NCBI RefSeq assembly: GCF_023821985.2
Contig: NZ_CP098805.1
Coordinates: 5,509,001-5,573,000, forward strand
Origin: Dyadobacter chenhuakuii
GTDB lineage: Bacteria > Bacteroidota > Bacteroidia > Cytophagales > Spirosomataceae
Direction of reading: 5' to 3'
Length of the DNA: 64,000 nucleotides
In this document: in pieces, positions 18,252-26,434 of the stretch
Layout: each line of letters starts with the position of its first letter
Numbering within the stretch: position 1 is the first letter of the stretch
Program-made: the position numbers and the translations under genes
Notes under the pieces: generated by a model
What the model was told of the DNA's origin: nothing
What the model saw: the letters and a program-made list of their open reading frames with translations, nothing else
The model's database searches: none

Positions 18252-18280
18252 TTGTATTTTGGTTCAAACGCTTAGTTTTG
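18252..18280 (+). promoter_or_regulatory. Bacteroidota-type promoter of the toxin-antitoxin operon
   Basis: TTG (18252-18254), an 18-base spacer, then a perfect TAGTTTTG -7 box (18273-18280). Transcription would start near 18286, about 35 bases before the antitoxin ATG. Confidence 0.5.
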
Positions 18281-18319
18281 CAAGTATTAAACTAATATCT
18301 CACACACATTATCCGAAAC

Positions 18320-18523
18320 ATGGCATTACACCTCCAATGGAATAAAGACAAGACATCCGTGAATGCAAAAAAGAAAATTCGGGAAAGTGATAAAGAGCAA
18401 GTGCCGCAAGACACGACCGAATATCTTTTGAGTGATTCCGTGAACAAAGCGCGCCTTTTAAAAGCGGTTGCAGATCTTAAAAACGGGAAGCTGAACATTC
18501 ATGAACGCGAACTGATCGAATAA
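18320..18523 (+). CDS. Antitoxin of a YoeB-type module, short YefM-like C-terminus
   Basis: 67 residues. From DTTEYLLSDSVNKARLLKAV to the final ERELIE it resembles the toxin-binding C-terminal half of E. coli YefM (EETAYLLRSP... SLKSGKG... DIIE, from memory). The first 33 residues are short, charged and lysine-rich, and do not look like the Phd/YefM DNA-binding fold. It should neutralise the toxin encoded directly downstream; its TAA stop overlaps the toxin ATG (TAATG). How the operon would be autoregulated without the usual DNA-binding domain is unclear. The role is assigned by position plus C-terminal similarity. Confidence 0.8.
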   Translation: MALHLQWNKDKTSVNAKKKIRESDKEQVPQDTTEYLLSDSVNKARLLKAVADLKNGKLNIHERELIE

Positions 18524-18783
18524 TGAAGTTACTCTTCCACGACGAAGGTTGGGATGATTACTTATATTGGCAGGAAACGGACAAAAAAATAGTTAAGAAG
18601 ATCAATGAGCTAATCAAGGCTTGCAGAAGATCCCCTTTTGAAGGAATAGGAAAACCCGAACCATTAAAAGGAGATCTTACTGAATGCTGGTCCAGAAGAA
18701 TAACGGATGAGCACCGCCTTGTTTATGCCGTCGAAAACAATACGATCATTGTCCTGAAATGCCGGCACCATTATAAAAAGTAG
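18523..18783 (+). CDS. yoeB: YoeB-family toxin, ribosome-dependent mRNA endonuclease
   Basis: 86 residues, very similar to E. coli YoeB throughout (GWDDYLYWQETDKKIVKKIN, SPFEGIGKPEPLK, RRITDEHRLVYAV). The catalytic residues known for YoeB fall at identical positions: Glu46, Arg65 and His83, with Tyr84 next to it. The toxin cleaves mRNA in the ribosomal A site. Translation is coupled to the antitoxin by a one-base overlap. All active-site residues are intact, so it should be functional. Confidence 0.95.
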   Translation: MKLLFHDEGWDDYLYWQETDKKIVKKINELIKACRRSPFEGIGKPEPLKGDLTECWSRRITDEHRLVYAVENNTIIVLKCRHHYKK

Positions 18784-18835
18784 AATTGCCCAAGCCTAAT
18801 TAACTATCAAATCTTACTTCAAAATCAATCCATTT

Positions 18836-19390
18836 ATGAAAAAGATATTTTTCCTTTCCTTGACATTACTAGTGATTGCTTTTGCTGCTCAGGCGCAGAA
18901 ATTCAGGCCTTTGGATAAAAGTCCGCGTGATATTGCTTATTTCCCGGATCACTTTGCGCATGACCGGAAAGATGGAGAAAAGGCTTTGGTGAAAGTCTCG
19001 TATAGCCGCCCGTTTTTGAAAGGAAGAGAAGTTTTTGGTAAACTGGAACCTTACGGAAAAGTATGGAGAACGGGCGCGGACGAAGCGACCGAGATCAAAT
19101 TTTATCAGGATGCAACATTCGGTGGCAAGAAAGTCAAAGCAGGCACTTATTCGCTTTTCTCGATTCCTGGCGAAAAAGAATGGACTGTAATCCTGAGCTC
19201 AGACCTGGATTACTGGGGCGCTTACAAATATAAAGAAGGCAGCGATGTCCTTCGGGTAACGGCTCCTGTGAAAAAAGCAGAAGCACCGATCGAGAATTTT
19301 TCTATCGTATTTGAGAAAGTTTCAGACACTTCTGCGAAGATGTTTATGGGCTGGGCCGATGCAGTGGTTGAGGTTCCGGTTAGTTTTTAA
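18836..19390 (+). CDS. Exported DUF2911 protein
   Basis: 184 residues with a signal peptide (LLVIAFAAQA-QKF). The mature part matches DUF2911: SYSRPFLKGREVFGKLEPYG, VWRTGADEATEIKF, and GTYSLFSIPGEKEWTVIL. This periplasmic family is common in Bacteroidota and has no established function. It is followed by a strong terminator and appears to be monocistronic. Confidence 0.88.
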   Translation: MKKIFFLSLTLLVIAFAAQAQKFRPLDKSPRDIAYFPDHFAHDRKDGEKALVKVSYSRPFLKGREVFGKLEPYGKVWRTGADEATEIKFYQDATFGGKKVKAGTYSLFSIPGEKEWTVILSSDLDYWGAYKYKEGSDVLRVTAPVKKAEAPIENFSIVFEKVSDTSAKMFMGWADAVVEVPVSF

Positions 19391-19461
19391 CTGCTCTTCA
19401 AGCGGTAATTTACTAAGTCAAAGGGCGAAATATGCCTGAATAGCAAAGTGGCATCATTATT

Positions 19462-19507
19462 GTAAAAAGCAGATCAAAGGTTGAGAAACCGATGATCTGC
19501 TTTTTAC
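19462..19507 (+). terminator. Rho-independent terminator after the DUF2911 gene
   Basis: Fifteen-base perfect stem GTAAAAAGCAGATCA / TGATCTGCTTTTTAC around a 16-base loop. The T-run lies inside the 3' arm. Confidence 0.85.
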
Positions 19508-19525
19508 TTTTAATACCATCACAGA

Positions 19526-20794
19526 ATGAAGACAAATTGCCTCATAATTGCCTGCACATGCCTGGCCCTAACGCTGGGCGGGTGCAGCACCAAAGTAAGC
19601 GATGAAGAAAAAGAAGCTGCCGCAAAAAGTGGCCCTGATTCAGTTGAAACAGTTACCGACAGCCTTACATTACCTGCACCATTTACCACCGAGTCGGTTG
19701 AAAACAGACCCGAGGAGGCTGGCTGGCCCGAAGGAAAAATGCCAACTGCGCCAGCGGGTTTCACGGTCAGCAAATATGCAGATAAGCTAAAAAATCCACG
19801 CTGGACTTACGTTGCACCGAATGGAGACGTTTTAGTTGCGGAATCCAATACGAAAAAGAGCGCGGACAGGATCACCCTTTTGCGTGATGTCAACAAAGAT
19901 GGTAAGCCTGAAATCAAGGAAATTTTCATGGAAAACCTGAAACAGCCATTGGGAATGCTGGTGCTTAAAAACTACTTCTATGTGGCCAATACCAACGGCG
20001 TTTTCAGATATCCTTACAAAGGCGGGGAAACCAAAATAACGAGTAAAGGCGAAAAGATCCTTGATTTGCCGGCTGGCGGTTATAATAATCACTGGACGAG
20101 GAACTTGCTGGCAAATGCGGACGGATCTAAAATCTATATTTCGGTAGGATCGGCGAGTAATGTGGCGGATCATGGCATGGATGAGGAGAAGCGCAGGGCC
20201 AATATTTTGGAAATAAATCCGGACGGATCGGGGGAACGAATTTACGCTAGCGGCTTGCGCAACCCGGTTGGGATGGATTGGGCGCCTGGTTCTAATGTAC
20301 TCTGGACGGCTGTAAATGAGCGGGATAAGCTCGGTGATGAGTTGGTTCCCGATTATGTTACAAGTGTAAAGGAAGGCGGTTTTTATGGCTGGCCGTATGC
20401 GTATTTTGGAAAAAATGAGGATCCAAGAAGAAAGGGTGAACGCTCCGATCTTGTAGCCAAAACCCTTGTGCCCGATGTGCCGTTAGGATCACACACAGCC
20501 TCACTAGGACTCGCATTCTATGACAAAACACAGTTTCCAGCCAAATACCAGAACGGTGCATTCATAGGCCAGCACGGCTCATGGAACAGCTCGAAACTAA
20601 CGGGTTACAAAGTTGTATTTATCCCATTCAAAAACGGCAAACCAGCTGGAAAGCCAGAGGATTTTCTAACTGGATTTATAGAAAGTGAAAAGAAAGTGTA
20701 CGGCCGCCCGGTGGGAGTGACCGTTATGGAAGATGGTTCGATGCTGGTCAATGATGACTCGGCTGGGACAATCTGGCGTGTGAGCGCTAAGTAA
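19526..20794 (+). CDS. Sorbosone/PQQ-dependent sugar dehydrogenase-like lipoprotein
   Basis: 422 residues. A lipoprotein signal (LALTLGGC-STK) is followed by a Glu/Ser/Thr-rich linker and a six-bladed propeller of the soluble glucose/L-sorbosone dehydrogenase superfamily: NHWTRNLLANADGSKIYISV, ASGLRNPVGMDWAPG, FYGWPYAYFG, and GQHGSWNSSKLTGYKV. Characterised relatives use PQQ or, in some branches, other quinones to oxidise sugars in the periplasm. Cofactor and substrate here are unproven. It is flanked by terminators on both sides, so it is a single-gene unit. Confidence 0.87.
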   Translation: MKTNCLIIACTCLALTLGGCSTKVSDEEKEAAAKSGPDSVETVTDSLTLPAPFTTESVENRPEEAGWPEGKMPTAPAGFTVSKYADKLKNPRWTYVAPNGDVLVAESNTKKSADRITLLRDVNKDGKPEIKEIFMENLKQPLGMLVLKNYFYVANTNGVFRYPYKGGETKITSKGEKILDLPAGGYNNHWTRNLLANADGSKIYISVGSASNVADHGMDEEKRRANILEINPDGSGERIYASGLRNPVGMDWAPGSNVLWTAVNERDKLGDELVPDYVTSVKEGGFYGWPYAYFGKNEDPRRKGERSDLVAKTLVPDVPLGSHTASLGLAFYDKTQFPAKYQNGAFIGQHGSWNSSKLTGYKVVFIPFKNGKPAGKPEDFLTGFIESEKKVYGRPVGVTVMEDGSMLVNDDSAGTIWRVSAK

Positions 20795-20818
20795 AAAATT
20801 GGCTATGGGAGATAAAAT

Positions 20819-20849
20819 AGCGGCCTGGTGTAAAACCAGGCCGCTTTTT
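20819..20849 (+). terminator. Rho-independent terminator after the sugar dehydrogenase gene
   Basis: Eleven-base perfect stem AGCGGCCTGGT / ACCAGGCCGCT, loop GTAAA, followed by TTTT. It insulates the TetR promoter downstream. Confidence 0.92.
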
Positions 20850-20891
20850 GTTTTTGTAATAAAATAAATTTGAAAATAAATGAAGCTTTGC

Positions 20892-20922
20892 TTGTTATAA
20901 TATACCAATCGGTATATTTTTG
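20892..20922 (+). promoter_or_regulatory. Promoter of the TetR gene
   Basis: TTG (20892-20894), a 20-base spacer, then a perfect -7 box TATTTTTG (20915-20922), 20 bases before the ATG. The TetR operator palindrome lies between the two boxes and overlaps the start of the -7 box, which would give direct autorepression. Confidence 0.6.
20901..20916. promoter_or_regulatory. TetR-type operator O1
   Basis: TATACC-AATC-GGTATA is an inverted repeat inside the promoter of the TetR gene. It shares the ATACCnATCGGTAT core with the site at 21544-21563. Confidence 0.72.
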
Positions 20923-20941
20923 TATTGTTAATTTGAAGCAT

Positions 20942-21526
20942 ATGAATAAGGCAGAAAAAACCAGGCAATTTATCATTGAAAAAACGGCACCGATTTTCAA
21001 TGTAAAGGGCTATTCGGGAACTTCAATTAATGATATGATTGAAGCAACAGGCCTTACAAAAGGAAGCATTTATGGGAACTTCCGTAACAAGGACGAAGTG
21101 GCCCTGGCGGCTTTTGATTTTAACCTGAAAAAAATGTTCACCGCCGTCCAGGCCGAAATGGATGCGCAGAAATCGGTGAAGGAAAAGTTGCTGGTGTATG
21201 TGCGCATTTATGAAAACTTCCTGACTTACCCGTTTCCCGAAGGCGGCTGTCCCATCCTCAACACTTCTATCGAAGCCGACGACACACATCCCCCGCTGCG
21301 CCAAAAAGCGGCTGACGCCATTTATTCATGGAAAAATAAAATTGAAGCCTTGATTAAAAAAGGGATCGTAGATAATGAGCTGAGTGCCAATCTGGAACCG
21401 GAAGAAGTGGCTATCACATTGATCGCGTTGGTCGAAGGAGGGATTATGATCAGTAAAGTTACGGGTAAGCTGCAATACAGGACGGCGATAATGAAAGCAG
21501 TAAAAAAGATGATTGAAGATTTGTAA
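20942..21526 (+). CDS. TetR/AcrR family transcriptional repressor
   Basis: 194 residues from the ATG at 20942. The frame is open from 20870, but the upstream part spans the operator and has no family similarity. The N-terminal helix-turn-helix is typical (GYSGTSINDMIEATGLTKGS, then IYGNFRNKDEVALAAFDFNL). The C-terminal ligand domain includes GGCPILNTSIEADDTHPPLR, as in the YxaF/AcuR-like group that senses small electrophiles or aromatic compounds. Palindromic operators lie in its own promoter and before the downstream SDR gene, so it should repress both. The inducer is unknown. Confidence 0.92.
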   Translation: MNKAEKTRQFIIEKTAPIFNVKGYSGTSINDMIEATGLTKGSIYGNFRNKDEVALAAFDFNLKKMFTAVQAEMDAQKSVKEKLLVYVRIYENFLTYPFPEGGCPILNTSIEADDTHPPLRQKAADAIYSWKNKIEALIKKGIVDNELSANLEPEEVAITLIALVEGGIMISKVTGKLQYRTAIMKAVKKMIEDL

Positions 21527-21543
21527 CTATTTTTTTAACCATA

Positions 21544-21563
21544 AATATACCGATCGGTATATT
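21544..21563. promoter_or_regulatory. TetR-type operator O2 before the SDR gene
   Basis: A perfect 20-base palindrome, AATATACCGATCGGTATATT, 36 bases before the SDR start. A near-consensus AATATTTG -7 element overlaps its right edge region (21566-21573), so binding would block transcription. Confidence 0.78.
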
Positions 21564-21598
21564 TTAATATTTGATTGTTCATTTAAACAAAAACAAAA

Positions 21599-22348
21599 AT
21601 GAAAACGACGGGAAATACAATTTTGATCACGGGAGGAAGCGCTGGAATCGGATTTGAGATAGCGAAGATTTTTTCGGAAAAGGGAAACAATGTGATCATC
21701 ACGGGCAGAAACGAAGCGCGGCTCAACAGCGCCGTGGCAAAACTGAAAAACACAACGGCCATTGTGAGTGACGTTGCTGATAAGCAGGATGTAGACAAGC
21801 TGGTAACAACATTAAAAAGCGATTTTCCAGACCTGAACGTTGTGATTAATAATGCCGGCACAGCATCTTACTATCTCCTTAATAATGTGGATAATGCTTA
21901 TGAACGTGCCGAGGAAGAGATTTTGACCAATTATTTATCAATTATTGGCATCAATCAGAAATTGTCGCCATTGTTAATCACCCAGGCAGAATCCGCAATC
22001 GTAAATGTTTCCAGCATCGCGGCTTTTGTGCCTAATCACGTGATCCCGACTTATGCCGCGAGCAAAGCAGCATTGCATTCCTACACGCAATCACTGCGGT
22101 TGACATTAGCAAAAACAACTTCCACAAAGGTTTTTGAACTGATGCCGCCCTTGGTTAACACAGATTTTTCAACCGAAATCGGTGGAGAAAACGGCATTGC
22201 GCCACGCGAAGTAGCCGAGGCTTTGGTTCATGCATTTGAGACAGATACATACGAAATCCGGGTTGGGAGGACTGCCGAGCTATTTGGATTATTCCTGCAA
22301 TCGCCCGAACAGGCGCTGCTGGCAATGAACCCGGGAAGTGCAGCCTGA
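21599..22348 (+). CDS. Short-chain dehydrogenase/reductase (SDR)
   Basis: 249 residues. The cofactor motif is ITGGSAGIGFEIA, the structural NNAG motif is at VINNAGTASYYL, and the catalytic Tyr/Lys pair is in TYAASKAALHSYTQ, preceded by Ser in VNVSSIAAFV. It resembles the DltE/YciK-like SDRs that act on small carbonyl compounds. It is preceded by a perfect TetR-type palindrome and followed by a DUF2798 membrane protein with a degenerate copy of the same site. Together they form a small ligand-inducible regulon. The substrate is unknown. Confidence 0.9.
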   Translation: MKTTGNTILITGGSAGIGFEIAKIFSEKGNNVIITGRNEARLNSAVAKLKNTTAIVSDVADKQDVDKLVTTLKSDFPDLNVVINNAGTASYYLLNNVDNAYERAEEEILTNYLSIIGINQKLSPLLITQAESAIVNVSSIAAFVPNHVIPTYAASKAALHSYTQSLRLTLAKTTSTKVFELMPPLVNTDFSTEIGGENGIAPREVAEALVHAFETDTYEIRVGRTAELFGLFLQSPEQALLAMNPGSAA

Positions 22349-22356
22349 TATTCGCA

Positions 22357-22368
22357 TACCGACCGGTG
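22357..22368. promoter_or_regulatory. Degenerate third TetR-type site
   Basis: TACCGACCGGTG matches the O2 core TACCGATCGGTA at 10 of 12 positions. It lies 9 bases after the SDR stop and 29 bases before the DUF2798 start. It could be a secondary operator or a chance match. Confidence 0.4.
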
Positions 22369-22397
22369 ACAATTTCAAAACTGAACAAAAAGAGAAA

Positions 22398-22634
22398 ATG
22401 AAGCAGAAAATTGCGTTTGCCATGATTATGGGAGTGATTACTACGGGTATAATTTCCTTCAGTTTGGTTTCTATAAATATTGGATTTGTTGCCAATTTTT
22501 TGGTGATTTGGCTGAAATCCTGGATCATGGCCTATATGCTGGTCATCCCGGTGATACTAATAGTTGGTCCAAGAGTGCAAAAAATGGTGGAAGCCTTATT
22601 CAAAGATGCAGTGACTCAGGAGTTTGACAAATAA
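22398..22634 (+). CDS. DUF2798 small membrane protein
   Basis: 78 residues from the ATG at 22398 (MKQKIAFAMIMGVITTGIIS). The longer open frame from 22338 would include the operator-like site. There are two hydrophobic segments (about residues 5-28 and 33-58). The pattern, including GVITTGIISFSLV and WLKSWIMAYMLVIPVI, fits DUF2798, a two-helix family often located beside TetR regulators. It is the last gene of the SDR unit, 49 bases after the SDR stop. Its function is unknown. Confidence 0.82.
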   Translation: MKQKIAFAMIMGVITTGIISFSLVSINIGFVANFLVIWLKSWIMAYMLVIPVILIVGPRVQKMVEALFKDAVTQEFDK

Positions 22635-22666
22635 CGCCTGATGTTGTCGAGAAAATCTAAATTTTT

Positions 22667-23917
22667 ATGAGAAGAGTAGTTGTTACTGGTTTGGGAGTTA
22701 TTTCTCCCCTCGGAAATTCGGTAGATGAATTTTGGGAAAATATTGTGAATGGTAAAAGCGGTGCTGCTACCATTACGAAAATGGATGTTTCTAAGTTTAA
22801 GACGCAATTCGGCTGCGAAGTCCGCAATTTCGTTGCTGAGGATTATATCGATAAAAAAGAGCTGAAAAAATACGATCTGCACACGCAGTATGCCATTGCT
22901 GCATCGGATACGGCCATCAAGGACGCCGGGCTGGATTTCAGCACGGTTGAGTTGGAAGACCGCTACGATATGGGCGTGATCTGGGCCACAGGAAACGGTG
23001 GAATGGGCACTTTTGAAGACCAGCTGCTGGAATTCCATGCATCGAATGGTGTGCCGCGTTTCAGTCCTTTCTTTATCCCAAAAATGATCGTGGACATTGC
23101 AGCAGGCGTTATTTCTATCCGCCATAAGCTGCACGGTCCCAATTATTGTACAGTTTCTGCTTGTGCATCGTCCAATACGGCGGTGATCAGCGCATTTGAC
23201 ACCATTAAAATGGGCAAAGCGAAGCTGATGATAGCAGGAGGCTCGGAAGCAGCGATCATTTACTCTGCATTGGGTGGATTCGGTGCGGCGCAGGCGTTGT
23301 CCAAACGCAATGATGCACCTGAAAAAGCATCCCGTCCGTTCGATAAGGACCGTGATGGTTTCGTAATGGGTGAAGGAGCGGCCGCTTTGGTTCTGGAAGA
23401 CCTGGACTATGCAGTGGCCCGCGGAGCAACCATTTATGCTGAAATTGTCGGAGGCGGAATGGCGGCGGACGCTTACCATTTAACGGGCACGCCACCAGAT
23501 GGAATGGGCGCAGCGCTGGGAATGAGAAAAGCTTTAAAAGAGGCCGAGATCACTCCCGACAAGATTGATTACGTAAATGCGCATGCGACATCCACGGGGC
23601 TGGGCGATATGAGCGAGCTGAATGGCATCAAAACCGTTTTTGGGGATCACCCGGTGGCAATCAGCGCTACAAAGTCGATGACCGGACACTTGTTGGGAGC
23701 TGCCGGAGCCATTGAAAGCATTGTGTCTATCCTGGCTGTGAAGCACGACATTATCCCCGGAACGATCAATACGGAGACGCTTGATGAGGCTACGCCGGAA
23801 GGGCTGAACATTATACTTGGCGAATCTGTGAAGCAAACCGTGAATTATGCGGTGAACAACACATTTGGCTTCGGCGGCCACACGGCAACTTCTATATTCA
23901 AAAAATACACGGAGTAA
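22667..23917 (+). CDS. fabF: Beta-ketoacyl-ACP synthase II (FabF-type)
   Basis: 416 residues, the normal length for KAS II. The N-terminus RRVVVTGLGVISPLGNSVDE is typical. The catalytic Cys is in TVSACASSNTAVI, and the two His residues are in VNAHATSTGLGDMSE and KSMTGHLLGAAGA; the terminal GFGGHTATSIF block is present. It condenses acyl-ACP with malonyl-ACP in fatty acid synthesis. No acpP or other fab gene adjoins it, so it may be a second copy or serve a specialised lipid. A type II polyketide role is unlikely because no chain-length-factor partner is present. Confidence 0.93.
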   Translation: MRRVVVTGLGVISPLGNSVDEFWENIVNGKSGAATITKMDVSKFKTQFGCEVRNFVAEDYIDKKELKKYDLHTQYAIAASDTAIKDAGLDFSTVELEDRYDMGVIWATGNGGMGTFEDQLLEFHASNGVPRFSPFFIPKMIVDIAAGVISIRHKLHGPNYCTVSACASSNTAVISAFDTIKMGKAKLMIAGGSEAAIIYSALGGFGAAQALSKRNDAPEKASRPFDKDRDGFVMGEGAAALVLEDLDYAVARGATIYAEIVGGGMAADAYHLTGTPPDGMGAALGMRKALKEAEITPDKIDYVNAHATSTGLGDMSELNGIKTVFGDHPVAISATKSMTGHLLGAAGAIESIVSILAVKHDIIPGTINTETLDEATPEGLNIILGESVKQTVNYAVNNTFGFGGHTATSIFKKYTE

Positions 23918-23925
23918 CCCGAAGG

Positions 23926-24723
23926 CTAATCCGTAATTTCCGAAAGGACTTCTACAACCCCGTTTTCATCGTTACTCTTAGCGATGAAACGGGCTATTTT
24001 TTTAATATCCGGGTGCGCGTTCGCCATTGCGTACGAGTAATGTCCTTTCGTAAGCATTTCCAGGTCATTAAGATAATCGCCGAAGATCATGGTCTGGTCA
24101 AACGTAATGTTGAATTTCTCCTGCAAAACCTCCATAGCACGGCCTTTATTGGCTTTTTTGTGCGAAATGTCCAGCCAGATCGGCCCTGAGATTTTTACTT
24201 GCAAATTGTCTTCAAAATGCTTGTAATGCGGATAGCTGTTCACTTCCGAACCAGCCAAGTCGCAAAGCGTAAATTTCAGGAATTGGTCATCTTCCACTTT
24301 TGTCAGATCTTCAACAATCTCATATCTCTCAAAATACAGTTTTAAATGGTTGATGAATTCAGGCTCGTCATTTTCTACGTAAGCCTTTTTCTTTCCACAG
24401 ATCACTGCATATGTGTCCTTAATCGGGCGTGAAATCTGCACCAGTTCCCGCACAATGTCTGCTTCAATGGGTTGAATGTGGATTTCCTCATCTTTAAAGA
24501 CAACGTAGCTGCCATTTTCAGCAGCAAAAATCACCTCGTCTTTTACTTGTTCCAATGCTTTGGCCAGATTGAAATATTGGCGCCCGCTCGCGGCGACGAA
24601 AATGACGCCGTTGTCTCTTAATTTTCTGAAAACGGGGAAGAAAGATTCGTGTATTTCGTGTTTGGAGTTCAAAAGCGTGCCGTCCATGTCGGTCGCTACA
24701 AGCCTGATATCGGAAAAAGTCAT
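23926..24723 (-). CDS. HAD superfamily Cof-type (IIB) phosphatase
   Basis: 265 residues. Motif I is LVATDMDGTLLNSKHEI with both catalytic Asp residues, motif II Ser/Thr is near VAASGRQY, motif III Lys is in ISHKKANKGRAM, and motif IV is MIFGDYLNDLEML. A C2B cap lies between motifs II and III. Relatives dephosphorylate sugar phosphates, FMN or pyridoxal phosphate; the substrate is unresolved. A perfect -7 box on the minus strand (TATATTTG, 24755-24762) precedes the gene but lacks a clear -33 partner. It is convergent with fabF, with an 8-base gap. Confidence 0.9.
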   Translation of the reverse strand: MTFSDIRLVATDMDGTLLNSKHEIHESFFPVFRKLRDNGVIFVAASGRQYFNLAKALEQVKDEVIFAAENGSYVVFKDEEIHIQPIEADIVRELVQISRPIKDTYAVICGKKKAYVENDEPEFINHLKLYFERYEIVEDLTKVEDDQFLKFTLCDLAGSEVNSYPHYKHFEDNLQVKISGPIWLDISHKKANKGRAMEVLQEKFNITFDQTMIFGDYLNDLEMLTKGHYSYAMANAHPDIKKIARFIAKSNDENGVVEVLSEITD

Positions 24724-24904
24724 ATTGAATGCTAATGTTCTGCTTAAATCAAGCCAAATATACTGGCTAAGGTTCCGTTTTTTGTATTATTAAAATATCC
24801 TGAGTTGAGAAACGAATGATTTTCAGCGCCTCCGAACCCGCGGAAATGTTTTGCTGTTCCCTCCATACATCCATCCACACCGTTTGATACACATTACCAG
24901 CTCC

Positions 24905-25804
24905 ATGAAATTTTCGAAACACTATCTGGCAGCATTTATCTCATTTGTAATCTGGGGGTTTTTCAGTCTGGCATTGAAACCGTTAAAGGCTTACGCTTCG
25001 CTTGATATTCTCTTTTACCGCGTCTTTTTGTGTGCCGTTATCATGGCTGTGATCAGCCTGTTCGTTAGGGTAAAAGTGTTGAAGGAAAATGTGAAAACGT
25101 TCCGTCAGATGCCTTCTGAGCAGAGAAAACGGGTCACATTACTGACGCTCGCAGGTGGCATATTACTGACCGCAAACTGGTTTTTCTTCATTTACGTGAT
25201 GAACCACATCAGTGTGAAAGCGGCGTCCTTTGCTTACCTAGTCTGTCCCATTATGACAACCGTGATTGCGTATTTTGTATTAAATGAAAAATTGAGCAAA
25301 TGGCAGTGGGCAGCAGTTTCACTGAGCATAGTAAGCTGTATGTTGCTGTCTTTCAGTAATGTTGCCGATATTGCTTACAGTCTTATCGTTGCGCTTTCTT
25401 ATGCATTTTATCTGGTCAGTCAGCGTAAGAATGTGGGTATGGATAAATTTTTGGTCCTGACCGTCCAGATCATTTTCTCGGCCCTGATCCTGCTTCCGTT
25501 CTATCCGCAATACAGCGAAGCATTGCCAACCGAATTTTCATTTTACGCGTTGATATTTGTGATCGCGGTGCTGTTTACCATCGTTCCGCTGTATATGAAC
25601 CTGTACGCGTTGCAGAGCGTAACTTCATCTACTATGGGCATCTTATTGTATATCAATCCGTTGATGAATTTCTTCATTGCGCTTGTGTACTTTCATGAGC
25701 CCATCAATTCCATTCAGATTACCGCTTATTCGCTGATCTTACTTTCAATTGTGGTTTTTAATGAGCGGTTTATATTTGGAAGAAGGCGCGCTGCTTTGGG
25801 TTAA
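24905..25804 (+). CDS. rarD: EamA-family transporter, RarD type
   Basis: 299 residues from the ATG at 24905. The frame extends to 24851, but the added residues are hydrophilic and not family-like. There are ten predicted membrane segments in two EamA repeats. RarD-type signatures are the start FSKHYLAAFISFVIWGFFSL, LDILFYRVFLCAVI, and the central TANWFFFIYVMNH and YLVCPIMTTVIAYFVLNEKL. Characterised EamA relatives export amino acids or metabolites; RarD is named for chloramphenicol sensitivity. The stop shares TTAA with the stop of the convergent methyltransferase gene. Confidence 0.9.
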   Translation: MKFSKHYLAAFISFVIWGFFSLALKPLKAYASLDILFYRVFLCAVIMAVISLFVRVKVLKENVKTFRQMPSEQRKRVTLLTLAGGILLTANWFFFIYVMNHISVKAASFAYLVCPIMTTVIAYFVLNEKLSKWQWAAVSLSIVSCMLLSFSNVADIAYSLIVALSYAFYLVSQRKNVGMDKFLVLTVQIIFSALILLPFYPQYSEALPTEFSFYALIFVIAVLFTIVPLYMNLYALQSVTSSTMGILLYINPLMNFFIALVYFHEPINSIQITAYSLILLSIVVFNERFIFGRRRAALG

Positions 25805-26430
25805 GGTTTTTGGTAAACCAATGAGTTGATAAAGCCGCTGTAAAAGGATCTTTGAAAAATCGTTTTAAAACCAGCCTTACTGAACAACATTGCGGTGTCG
25901 GGCAGCTTTTTTGCTTCCACTTCTGAAAGGATTCCGAAGAACAAATACATGGATTTCAGCAGCCATTTCTGCCAAAATTTACCGGGCTTTTCTTCCACAT
26001 TAAAATCCGTAAAAAGCCAGATTCCATTTGAAATAAGAATGTTATGGAGGTTTTGAAAAGCGACTTCCGCTTTATCCTGTTTGAAATTATCAAACAAAAA
26101 TGAGGTGATAATAACATCAAATTGATGAGCAGATTGGAATGACTCGACAGCTGCGTGAATGAACCGGACATTATTATTCCCGGCATCGCGCTTCCTGGCT
26201 ATATCCAGCATTTTCTCCGACATTTCAATGTAGGTAATGTCAATGTTATATGGCCGTATGCGTGATATTTCTTCCAGAACCGCGCCCGTTCCTCCGCCTG
26301 CAATGAGAATGTTCGCTCTCTCCGGAATGAAGTGCAGAACGGAGCGTTGGGCATCCGTCAGCGCATTTCCGAACACCAGCTTTGAAAGCCCGTCATAAAA
26401 CCCCGCAACCCGGTCGTAATTGTTTTTCAT
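25801..26430 (-). CDS. Class I SAM-dependent methyltransferase, UbiE-like
   Basis: 209 residues from the ATG at 26430 (MKNNYDRVAGFYDGLSKLVF), a UbiE-like start. The frame extends to 26469, but that would overlap the upstream gene. SAM motif I is ANILIAGGGTGAVLEEI, the motif II Glu/Ser pair is ITYIEMSEKMLDIA, and motif IV is FDVIITSFLFDNF. The start lies 4 bases after the stop of a UbiA-like gene, so the two are co-transcribed. A prenylated or quinone-like substrate is plausible but is inference from the partner. The stop codon overlaps that of rarD. Confidence 0.82.
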   Translation of the reverse strand: MKNNYDRVAGFYDGLSKLVFGNALTDAQRSVLHFIPERANILIAGGGTGAVLEEISRIRPYNIDITYIEMSEKMLDIARKRDAGNNNVRFIHAAVESFQSAHQFDVIITSFLFDNFKQDKAEVAFQNLHNILISNGIWLFTDFNVEEKPGKFWQKWLLKSMYLFFGILSEVEAKKLPDTAMLFSKAGFKTIFQRSFYSGFINSLVYQKP

Positions 26431-26434
26431 GACC

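Noticed and set aside
22667-23917. Start of a type II polyketide or aryl polyene cluster.
   Set aside because: A single ketosynthase with no chain-length factor, ACP or other biosynthetic genes on either side.
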